Source: Chloroflexota bacterium (GTDB lineage: Bacteria > Chloroflexota > Limnocylindria > Limnocylindrales > CSP1-4). From it: a stretch of 8,145 nucleotides of DNA. The position numbers and the translations under genes are program-made. Under the pieces are notes generated by a model, which had not been told where the DNA came from, did not search any database, and was given only the letters and a program-made list of their open reading frames with translations. Below, one piece after another: positions 1 through 6,669 of the stretch (position 1 is its first letter; the number at the start of each line of letters is the position of its first letter). Where the stretch lies: assembly GCA_017882025.1 (NCBI GenBank), contig JADGQG010000083.1, positions 1 to 8,145 of the forward strand, written 5' to 3'.

Positions 1-1
1 G

Positions 2-889
<888 letters not shown>

Positions 890-914
890 CCGCGCCGCCA
901 TCCGTCCGGCGACG

Positions 915-920
915 TACCAT
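915..920 (+). promoter_or_regulatory. Possible -10 element (TACCAT) for a leaderless transcript
   Basis: TACCAT fits the TANNNT -10 consensus and ends six bases before the ATG at 927, so transcription would begin at or next to the start codon. The gene has no Shine-Dalgarno sequence in the 37 bases after uvrA, which fits leaderless translation. No convincing -35 box is visible. The call rests on position and a short motif only. Confidence 0.3.
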
Positions 921-926
921 CCGGGC

Positions 927-1346
927 ATGCCCGAGATCGAGTTCGCGTTCCTTGCCGACTCCGCCGACGCCCGCCCCGGCGAGAAGTTCCACGTGCTGGG
1001 GGGCGGCGTCACCCGGCTGGGATCGCACGCCTTCCCATTCCGTCATCCGCACCTCGCGCTCGTGGTGGGCCTGCTGGTCACCTCGCCTGAGCTCGAGACG
1101 GAGCACGACGTTCGCTTCGTGCTCCTGGCCCCGGATGGGTCCGAGATCGCCGGCGCGAACGGCCTGATCGCCGCGCACGGCATGCGCGACGGCCGGGACA
1201 CGGTCGTGACGTTCGCGATCGACCTCTGGAACCTCGCGTTCACGGTGCCGGGCGACCACTCGCTCCGGCTCCTCGTCAACGGCTCCGAGCGCAAGCGGAT
1301 CCCGCTGGTCGTCGATCGGATCGTCGAGCCGACCGGGCTGAACTGA
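927..1346 (+). CDS. DUF6941-like protein of unknown function
   Basis: A 139-residue soluble protein with no signal peptide, membrane segment or catalytic motif. The beginning, EIEFAFLADSADARPGEKFH, followed by a predicted beta-strand-rich body (VLGGGVTRL, ALVVGLLVTSPEL, VRFVLLAPDG, LRLLVNGSERKRIPLVVDRI), resembles the uncharacterised DUF6941 family. Those proteins typically open with a 'FAFLAD-A' stretch and are about 130-150 residues long, as here. Recognition is from memory of the family pattern, not a search. It starts 37 bases after uvrA on the same strand, with a possible leaderless promoter and no clear ribosome binding site. The next gene begins 8 bases after its stop, so the two are probably cotranscribed. 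Nothing in the sequence indicates a biochemical role. Confidence 0.8.
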   Translation: MPEIEFAFLADSADARPGEKFHVLGGGVTRLGSHAFPFRHPHLALVVGLLVTSPELETEHDVRFVLLAPDGSEIAGANGLIAAHGMRDGRDTVVTFAIDLWNLAFTVPGDHSLRLLVNGSERKRIPLVVDRIVEPTGLN

Positions 1347-1354
1347 CCGAAACA

Positions 1355-1708
1355 GTGCCGGCGCTGCCATCGCGCCCCGGACGCCACGAGCTGCCGGCGA
1401 TCGACGAAGCCGCGCTGGCCGCGGCGCGCCATGCCGACCGGCTGGTGGACGCCGCTCGTGCGGCAGTGGCGGCAGGCGCCCCGGGCGCGGCTCGATGGGC
1501 CGCGTTCCTGGAACCGCTGCCGGAGCGCCTCCGCGACGCCCCTCCGGCCGAGCTCCGCTCGGTGGCGCGCCGGGCGCGCGCGGCATACGGGCCGAAGGAC
1601 TCGATCGCGGAGGTCCTTCCCGCCGAGCTCACGATCGCGTTCCGGGACGCCATCGACGATCTCGCCCGCGTCCTCATGCGCCACGAGGCGATGGAACGCC
1701 GCGGTTGA
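1355..1708 (+). CDS. Hypothetical 117-residue Ala/Arg-rich helical protein
   Basis: I do not recognise this protein. It has no cysteines, no membrane segment and no signal peptide. After a short Pro-rich start it is almost entirely helix-forming, rich in Ala, Arg and Glu, with alternating charge (for example ARHADRLVDAARAAVAAG and FRDAIDDLARVLMRHEAMER), suggesting a small helical bundle. The proposed start is GTG at 1355, eight bases after the preceding stop, without an evident Shine-Dalgarno sequence. GTG at 1445 is a possible later start, and would remove about 30 residues. Support for its being real comes from its position immediately behind the DUF6941-like gene, G/C-rich third positions and a plausible composition. 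The competing frames look like shadows. It may be translationally coupled to its neighbour. Confidence 0.6.
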   Translation: MPALPSRPGRHELPAIDEAALAAARHADRLVDAARAAVAAGAPGAARWAAFLEPLPERLRDAPPAELRSVARRARAAYGPKDSIAEVLPAELTIAFRDAIDDLARVLMRHEAMERRG

Positions 1709-1763
1709 GCCTGCAGCCCGAGCGTTGGCCCGGGCTGCGGTCGGAGCCGCGCCGGCAGCGGCG

Positions 1764-1769
1764 TATGCT
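1764..1769 (+). promoter_or_regulatory. Possible -10 element (TATGCT) for the two-component operon
   Basis: TATGCT in the 109-base gap before the kinase gene matches TANNNT and is one of few AT-containing hexamers in this region. A transcript would start near 1776 and leave a leader of about 40 bases before the proposed GTG at 1818. No good -35 box lies 16-18 bases upstream. Weak evidence. Confidence 0.25.
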
Positions 1770-1808
1770 TCGGGCGACGCCGCGCGGGACCCCGCCGGCG
1801 TCGGCTGC

Positions 1809-1812
1809 GAGG
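1809..1812 (+). promoter_or_regulatory. Ribosome binding site GAGG that selects the kinase start at 1818
   Basis: GAGG sits five bases before GTG 1818. The alternative in-frame GTG at 1812 overlaps this motif and has no comparable site, so 1818 is preferred. The frame is open further upstream (to beyond 1431), but that extension is Arg/Ser/Thr-rich and overlaps the preceding gene, so it is not believed to be coding. Confidence 0.45.
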
Positions 1813-1817
1813 TGCAG

Positions 1818-3188
1818 GTGTCCAATCGCGTCCGCTGGCTCCTCATCATCGTGCCCGCGCTCGTCGTGGGCGTCATCGAGATCGTGAGCGACGAGCTTCT
1901 CGACGAAGCGTTCCCGTTCCCGCTCGACACCCTGCTCGTGGTGGCCGTGACGCTCGTGCTGGGCGCGATCTTCGCCACGCTCGCCTTCCGCCGGATCGAC
2001 GCGCTGACCGGAGCGCTGCGTCGGCGCAACCAGGAGCTGGAGACCCGCGAGACGTCGGCTCGCGCCCTCCACCGCGTCAGCGTCGCGATCGCCTCCCTCA
2101 CCGACGTCGAGCGCGTTCTCGATGCGATCGTGACCCACACGCGGGAGCTGCTGGGGGTGGACGCGGTGGTCCTTCTCCTGGCCGGTTCTGATGGGCGGCT
2201 TGCCCGTCGTGCGGCCAGCGCGATCCCGGGTGCGCTGGTGGCGATCCCGTCGATCCCCGGCGCGAACGCGGGCGACGCACCGGAGGCCACGGCCGCCGAC
2301 GAGATCCTGCGATTCGTCGTGCCATCGTCTGCGGTCGCGCGACTGGCCGCGCCACTCCAGCGTGGTGGGACGACGATCGGCCTGCTTGCCGTCGGCGCCG
2401 CGGAGGCGCGGAGCTTCGATGCAGATGCGCTCGAGACGCTCTCGTCGCTCGCGAACCAGGCCACGATCGCCCTGGAGAACGCGCGGTTGGAGGCGCGCCT
2501 GCGGGAGCTGGCCGTCGTCGGCGAACGCGAACGGATCGCCCGCGAGCTCCACGACGGGCTCTCCCAGGTGCTCGGGTACGTGAACACCAAGTCACAGGCT
2601 GTCGACGGCTTCCTTGCCGCGGGCCGGGTCGACGACGCGCGCGCCCAGCTTGGCGAGCTCTCTGCTGCGGCGCGGTCGGTCTACGTGGACGTCCGAGAGA
2701 CGATCCTCGGCCTGCGCAGCCCGATCGGGCCGGCGGCGGGCCTGGTGGCAGCGATCCGGGCCCACGCGACGGGCGTCACCGAGTCCGCGAAGCTCGCCAT
2801 CCGCGTCGAGGCCGCGCCGGAAGTCGAGACCGCCCGGCTCGACCCCGACGTGGAGACGCAGGCGTTTCGAATCGTGGCGGAGGCGCTCACGAACGTCCGC
2901 AAGCACGCCGGTGCCCGGCGCGTGATGATCGACCTGCGGACCGCGGAGGATCGCCTGACGGTGACGGTCCGCGATGACGGCCGCGGGTTCATGTTGGACG
3001 CGCCGGACGACGGTCGCCCGCACTACGGTCTCCGCTCGATGACGGAGCGCGCGGCCGGCATCGGCGGGACCCTGGACTGGGAGAACGGCCCGGACGGCGG
3101 AGCGATCGTGCGGCTTGCGGCGCCGTTCCGGCCCGTCGCGGAAGGGGTGCCCGACCCGGTGCCCGGTACCACTCCGATCACCGCCTGA
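1818..3188 (+). CDS. Membrane-anchored GAF-domain histidine kinase, HisKA_3 (NarX/DesK-like) type
   Basis: A sensor kinase of 456 residues from GTG 1818. Two hydrophobic segments (about 7-23 and 38-57) are separated by a short acidic loop of about 14 residues, so there is almost no extracytoplasmic sensor. A helix (about 60-84) leads to a GAF-like domain (about 85-235) that probably binds the signal or senses redox or ligand state inside the cell. The HisKA_3 box ERERIARELHDGLSQ holds the phospho-accepting His245. The HATPase_c domain has an N-box (EALTN, E355-N359), a G1 box (DDGRGF, 386-391) and a G2-like stretch (GLRSM, 404-408). All key residues look intact. Its TGA overlaps the ATG of the response regulator by one base, so the pair is translationally coupled and forms a cognate two-component system. 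The signal cannot be told from sequence. Confidence 0.92.
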   Translation: MSNRVRWLLIIVPALVVGVIEIVSDELLDEAFPFPLDTLLVVAVTLVLGAIFATLAFRRIDALTGALRRRNQELETRETSARALHRVSVAIASLTDVERVLDAIVTHTRELLGVDAVVLLLAGSDGRLARRAASAIPGALVAIPSIPGANAGDAPEATAADEILRFVVPSSAVARLAAPLQRGGTTIGLLAVGAAEARSFDADALETLSSLANQATIALENARLEARLRELAVVGERERIARELHDGLSQVLGYVNTKSQAVDGFLAAGRVDDARAQLGELSAAARSVYVDVRETILGLRSPIGPAAGLVAAIRAHATGVTESAKLAIRVEAAPEVETARLDPDVETQAFRIVAEALTNVRKHAGARRVMIDLRTAEDRLTVTVRDDGRGFMLDAPDDGRPHYGLRSMTERAAGIGGTLDWENGPDGGAIVRLAAPFRPVAEGVPDPVPGTTPITA

Positions 3189-3853
3189 TGCGGATTCTCC
3201 TCGCGGATGACCATGCGCTCTTTCGCGACGGCGTCGCGTCGTTGCTCGCGGCCTGGGGCCACGAGGTCGTGGGCGTCGCGGCCGATGGGGACGCTGCGGT
3301 GGATCTCGCCGACCGTCTGCGCCCCGAGCTCGTCCTGATGGACGTCCGGATGCCGGGTCGCGGAGGCATCGATGCGACCGTTCGCCTCGCCGCGCTCCAC
3401 CCGGAGATCCCGATCGTGATGCTCACTGCGAGCGAGGACGAGGACGACCTCTTCACGGCCATCAAGGCAGGCGCCCGTGGCTACCTGCTCAAGGACCTGG
3501 AGGCGCCGCAGCTGCGCGCGATGCTCGCGGCCGTGGAGCGCGGCGAGGTTGCCATCTCGCCGGTGACGGCGGCCCGGATCCTCGCGGAGGTCGCCCGGCC
3601 GACGGGACGGTCCGCGACAGCAATGGGGGGTGGGGTCGGGTCGACCGAACCGGACCACCTGACTGAACGCGAGGTGGAGGTCCTCCGGCTCGTGGTGGCC
3701 GGCCTGCGAAACAAGGAGATCGCCGCCGATCTCGGGATCTCCGAGAACACCACGAAGTTCCATCTTCGGAACATCCTGGAGAAGCTCCACGCGAGCAGCC
3801 GCACGGAGGTCGCCGCCCGCGCGGTCCGCGAGGGCCTGGTCCCCGATCGGTGA
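3188..3853 (+). CDS. NarL/LuxR-family response regulator
   Basis: A 221-residue transcription factor, the likely partner of the kinase just upstream, with which it shares one base (TGATG). The receiver domain (about 1-118) begins MRILLADDH, with acidic pocket D7/D8, phospho-acceptor D52 in LVLMDVRMPG, T80 and K102 all in place. A Gly/Thr-rich linker (about 138-156) leads to a LuxR-type HTH (about 157-205: LTEREVEVLRLVVAGLRNKE, recognition helix region SENTTKFHLRNILEKL). Length and order are typical of NarL/DesR-type regulators. There is no obvious Shine-Dalgarno sequence, in keeping with coupled translation. Target genes are unknown. The redox operon that begins 197 bases downstream on the same strand is a natural candidate, by position only. 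Confidence 0.95.
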   Translation: MRILLADDHALFRDGVASLLAAWGHEVVGVAADGDAAVDLADRLRPELVLMDVRMPGRGGIDATVRLAALHPEIPIVMLTASEDEDDLFTAIKAGARGYLLKDLEAPQLRAMLAAVERGEVAISPVTAARILAEVARPTGRSATAMGGGVGSTEPDHLTEREVEVLRLVVAGLRNKEIAADLGISENTTKFHLRNILEKLHASSRTEVAARAVREGLVPDR

Positions 3854-3956
3854 CCTGATCCGCGGCGCCGGGCCACGTCCGCACGTACGCAGGTGTGCCG
3901 CCCGCGGGTGCTCAGGTGCCAAACGGCCCGGGCCGAATGGCCCCCCGCCTCCCACC

Positions 3957-3987
3957 CGGTCGGATGGGCAGGTCTCCCGTCCGACCG
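3957..3987 (+). terminator. Strong hairpin between the two-component genes and the redox operon
   Basis: CGGTCGGA (3957-3964) and TCCGACCG (3980-3987) are perfect 8-base inverted repeats. The stem continues inward through a T/G wobble (3965/3979) and GGG/CCC (3966-3968/3976-3978), giving 12 pairs around a 7-base loop (3969-3975). No T-run follows, so it is not a textbook intrinsic terminator, although such structures often end transcripts in high-GC genomes. It could instead lie in the leader of the operon at 4051, or be a dyad bound by a regulator. Confidence 0.45.
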
Positions 3988-4039
3988 AACGTGGCGCCCG
4001 GCGCGCCCGGGCCCCAGGCTTGACATGGCGGATTCGCTC

Positions 4040-4044
4040 GGAGG
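4040..4044 (+). promoter_or_regulatory. Shine-Dalgarno GGAGG for the flavoprotein gene
   Basis: GGAGG lies six bases before ATG 4051. This fixes the start so that the protein begins just ahead of its first cysteine motif. No convincing -10 hexamer of TANNNT form is seen in the 3854-4050 gap, so the promoter is not identified. Confidence 0.7.
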
Positions 4045-4050
4045 CAGGCC

Positions 4051-6051
4051 ATGGGCTATCGAATCGACATCGACCACGGGAATTGCATCAACTGCGGCGT
4101 CTGCATGGACGTCTGCCCGGTCGAGGCACTCGACATGAGCCGCCCGACGGGGCCGGGGGTCGAGACGGGGCCGGGCGGCCTCGCGCTCCCCTGGATGATG
4201 GAGCACCCGATCCAGGTCGGTGAGTGCATCGGCTGCTCCATCTGCATCCGCGAGTGCCCGCCGAACGTGATGACGCTCGCCGTGATGGAAGAGCCGACGC
4301 CGCTTGTCGCACGCCAGGGCCCGATCGATCGGCCCGCGGCGATGACGGACGGGTGGATTCCGCTCTCCGCGGTCACTCGAGAGGCGCTCAAGCCCGTCCA
4401 CGACTCGCCGTGGGGTCCACTCTTCATCTGGAAGACCGCGGAGCGCCCACAGCCCTGGCAGGTCTGGCGGACGATGGTCGAGGACGCTCCGCCGTCGCCG
4501 CTCGCGCCCTGCCAGGTCGCCTGCCCGGCGGGCACGGACGCCGGCCGATACGTCGGCCTCGTGGGGGCCGGCCGCTACGACGAGGCCTACGCGGTCGCGG
4601 CCGAGTTCAATCCCTTCCCGTCCGTCTGCGGCTGGATCTGCACGGCGCCCTGCGAGGTGGCCTGCCGCCGCGACGTTCTCGACGAGCCGATCGCGATCCG
4701 GACGCTGAAGCGATTCGCGGTGGAGCACGGGCGGTTGCCCGCGGTTCCGCCACCCGCCGTGCGTCGCGCGGAGCGCGTCGCGATCGTCGGCGGCGGACCG
4801 GCCGGCATGTCGGCCGCGTACTACCTGGTCCGGCTCGGCTATGCCGTGACCGTCCTGGAGGCGATGCCCATCCCGGGCGGCATGATGGCGATCGGGATCC
4901 CGGAGTATCGGCTTCCGCGCGAGGCCCTCCAGGCGGAGGTCAAGCGGATCGTCGACCTCGGCGTGGAGCTCCGGCTCGACACCGTGATGGGCCGCGACTT
5001 CACGCTGGGCGATCTCGAGCGCGAGGGCTTCCGGGCCGTCTTCCTCGCGACCGGCGCTTCGAAGAGCCGACGGCTCGGCGTCCCCGGCGACGACGCCCGC
5101 GCGGTGGTCCCCGCGACCCGCTTCCTCAAGGAGGTCAACCTCGGCGAGAACCCGCGACTCAGCGGCCCGGTCGTCGTGGTCGGCGGTGGCAGCACCGCCA
5201 TGGATGCGGCACGGTCCGCGATCCGAAGCGGCGCCGCGTCGGTGACGATCGTCTACCGCCGCGGCCGCGAGGACATGCCGGCCCAGGCGGAGGAGATCGA
5301 GGAGGCCGTGCGGGAGGGCGTCACGCTCCTCACCGCGCTCGCTCCATCCGAGGTCGTGTCCCGCGACGGTGTCCTGGTGGCCCTCCGCTGCGAGGAGCAG
5401 CGGGTGACCGGCAAGACCGAGCTCGGCCGGCGGATCTACTCGGCGGTGCGGGGGTCCGTCCGGGAGATCCCGGCCAGCACGATCCTCGTCGCGATCGGCG
5501 AGGAGCCGGACCCATCGATCCTTCCCGAGGGGGCCGGGATCGAGGTGAGCGGCTGGGCCGGGATCGTGGCCGATCCACGCACGCTCGCGACCGGCCGCGC
5601 GGGCATCTTCGCCGGCGGCGATGTCGTCTCCGGTCCCAAGACGATCATCGACGCGGTCGCGGCGGGACGCCGTGCCGCCGCGTCCATCCACGAGCATCTC
5701 GCCGGCGTCCGGGACGGCGAGGCGGAGATCCTCGCGACCGTCCGCTACGCGACGCCGCCCGAGGCGCACCTGGCGCTGGACCTCGCCACCCGGCCGCGCG
5801 CGCACGCGCCACTGCCGGTGGTGGAGCTGGGGTCGTTCGGTGCCCACCAGGTCGGTTTCGCCGAGGCGAGCGCCCGCGCAGAGGCGGCCCGCTGCTTCCG
5901 CTGCGACGCGGTGTATGGCTGTCCGTCCGTGTCCGTCACGGCCGGGCGCGGGCCACGCGATGCGGGGCTTGACATCCACGGAATGGAGCAACACGCCGTT
6001 CGGCCGCCCGAGCCGACCGGCACGACGAGCGCGACAGGAGGTGTCCAGTGA
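4051..6051 (+). CDS. Iron-sulfur flavoprotein: 2x[4Fe-4S] ferredoxin fused to GltD-like NAD(P)H/FAD oxidoreductase
   Basis: A soluble 666-residue redox enzyme. Residues 1-80 form a ferredoxin module with two classic [4Fe-4S] motifs: C12, C15, C18, C22-Pro and C59, C62, C65, C69-Pro. A Trp/Pro-rich linker (about 80-150) has no cysteine. A Fer4_20/GltD N-domain follows, with C154, C158, C193, C197, C201 and C205. Next come the FAD Rossmann motif VAIVGGGPAGMSAAYYL (from 243), a nested NAD(P)-binding motif VVVVGGGSTAMDAA (from 374) followed by R403/R404, which suggests NADPH, and the closing FAD motif AGIFAGGD (517-524). The C-terminus carries C615, C618 and C624. Family knowledge: such modules shuttle electrons between NAD(P)H and ferredoxin-like carriers (GltD, NfnB, DsrL, AegA). 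Domain order and size resemble E. coli AegA/YgfT. It is not ordinary glutamate synthase, because no large subunit is adjacent. The stop overlaps the next start by four bases, and no signal peptide is present. The physiological partner is unknown. Confidence 0.93.
   Translation: MGYRIDIDHGNCINCGVCMDVCPVEALDMSRPTGPGVETGPGGLALPWMMEHPIQVGECIGCSICIRECPPNVMTLAVMEEPTPLVARQGPIDRPAAMTDGWIPLSAVTREALKPVHDSPWGPLFIWKTAERPQPWQVWRTMVEDAPPSPLAPCQVACPAGTDAGRYVGLVGAGRYDEAYAVAAEFNPFPSVCGWICTAPCEVACRRDVLDEPIAIRTLKRFAVEHGRLPAVPPPAVRRAERVAIVGGGPAGMSAAYYLVRLGYAVTVLEAMPIPGGMMAIGIPEYRLPREALQAEVKRIVDLGVELRLDTVMGRDFTLGDLEREGFRAVFLATGASKSRRLGVPGDDARAVVPATRFLKEVNLGENPRLSGPVVVVGGGSTAMDAARSAIRSGAASVTIVYRRGREDMPAQAEEIEEAVREGVTLLTALAPSEVVSRDGVLVALRCEEQRVTGKTELGRRIYSAVRGSVREIPASTILVAIGEEPDPSILPEGAGIEVSGWAGIVADPRTLATGRAGIFAGGDVVSGPKTIIDAVAAGRRAAASIHEHLAGVRDGEAEILATVRYATPPEAHLALDLATRPRAHAPLPVVELGSFGAHQVGFAEASARAEAARCFRCDAVYGCPSVSVTAGRGPRDAGLDIHGMEQHAVRPPEPTGTTSATGGVQ
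6036..6043 (+). promoter_or_regulatory. Extended Shine-Dalgarno AGGAGGTG for the first membrane protein
   Basis: An eight-base match to the 16S anti-Shine-Dalgarno sequence lies inside the last codons of the flavoprotein gene, four bases before GTG 6048. It makes the GTG start credible and predicts strong, coupled translation of the membrane partner. Confidence 0.75.
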
Positions 6052-6659
6052 ACCTAGACCAGGTCAATGGCCTGTTCTCTGCCGGAGAAGGGTTCATCGA
6101 GGGGACGATCGCCGCGGCGCTCGTCGTGCTGTGGGTCCTTGTCCTGGGGCTCCACCTTGCCCAGCCCTACATGGCGCGGACGACCGGGAAGTTCACGCTC
6201 CGCCTCGGCGCGGACCTCTGGTGGATCATCTACGTCGCGCTGCGCGACATCTTCCTCGTCCAGGTCTTCCTGGGCAGCTTCATCTTCCTGTACCCGGACG
6301 TCGTCAAGGGCAAGGACCTGCCGATCACGGGCGGCCTGGCGGCCGTCTGCGCCTTCGCGGTGCTCCTCATCAAGCTCATGACGAAGGGCGACAGCGACCT
6401 GCGCGGGATGCGCCTGCAGACGCTCCTGATCGGGGTCGGCTCCGTCCTCTACGTCGGCGCCTACTTCCTCGGGACGCAGATGACGCTCCTCACCGGGAAG
6501 CTCACGGATCAGTTCATGCCACTGCTGGTGACGTCGAAGAACCCGGATCTGGCCCTGCCGCTCTGCTATATCTCTGCGGCCCTGATCGGGATCCTGGGCA
6601 TCACCGCCGTCGTCTACAACCTGCGGCAGACCTCCGTCCGCCGCCCGAAGGCCGTCTAG
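6048..6659 (+). CDS. Five-TM membrane protein A, probable partner of the flavoprotein
   Basis: A 203-residue integral membrane protein that I cannot assign to a named family. Hydrophobic segments lie at about 19-38, 57-82, 91-111, 123-142 and 168-192, so about five membrane spans with a short basic tail. It is a paralogue of the next gene. By hand, residues 20-142 align without gaps to 22-144 of that protein with 47 of 123 identities. Conserved points are H36 with P40-Y41 and R44 at the end of the first span, the block TLRxGxDxWWxxYVxxRD (50-67, with D56, W58, W59, Y62, R66, D67), LPIT (91-94), K109, SVLY (132-135) and NxDLAxP (165-171). It has two cysteines (101, 173) and a single histidine, so no obvious heme or Fe-S site of its own. 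GTG 6048 overlaps the upstream stop. A role as membrane anchor, quinone site or ion path is inference. Confidence 0.88.
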   Translation: MNLDQVNGLFSAGEGFIEGTIAAALVVLWVLVLGLHLAQPYMARTTGKFTLRLGADLWWIIYVALRDIFLVQVFLGSFIFLYPDVVKGKDLPITGGLAAVCAFAVLLIKLMTKGDSDLRGMRLQTLLIGVGSVLYVGAYFLGTQMTLLTGKLTDQFMPLLVTSKNPDLALPLCYISAALIGILGITAVVYNLRQTSVRRPKAV

Positions 6660-6662
6660 GAG
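6658..6662 (+). promoter_or_regulatory. Shine-Dalgarno AGGAG for the second membrane protein
   Basis: AGGAG overlaps the stop codon of the preceding gene and sits seven bases before ATG 6670, confirming this start and continued operon translation. Confidence 0.65.
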
Positions 6663-6669
6663 CCGCCCG

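Noticed and set aside
1431..1817. N-terminal extension of the kinase frame upstream of GTG 1818
   Set aside because: The extension overlaps the 117-residue gene in another frame and is Arg/Ser/Trp-rich without domain character. The Shine-Dalgarno site and first membrane segment favour 1818.
1043..2590. Open frame of 515 codons on the minus strand across the DUF6941-like, hypothetical and kinase genes
   Set aside because: Ser/Arg/Thr-rich shadow composition, no motif, and it crosses three separate plus-strand genes.
3924..3935. 12-base perfect palindrome CGGCCCGGGCCG
   Set aside because: Made only of G and C in a very GC-rich gap with several similar runs; likely chance, although a binding site cannot be excluded.
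4020..4025. Perfect TTGACA -35 hexamer just before the flavoprotein gene
   Set aside because: A -10 box at the right distance would fall on the ribosome binding site and shows no match (GGCAGG), so this is probably chance.
3481..5994. Very long open frame (837 codons) on the minus strand opposite the response regulator and flavoprotein genes
   Set aside because: Its product is a low-complexity Arg/Asp/His/Gly-rich sequence with no domain. It is the expected antisense shadow of GC-rich genes, and the plus-strand products are clearly real.
4051..6051. Flavoprotein as ordinary glutamate synthase small subunit
   Set aside because: The extra N-terminal two-cluster ferredoxin, the unusual C-terminus, and membrane protein neighbours instead of a GltB large subunit argue against this.
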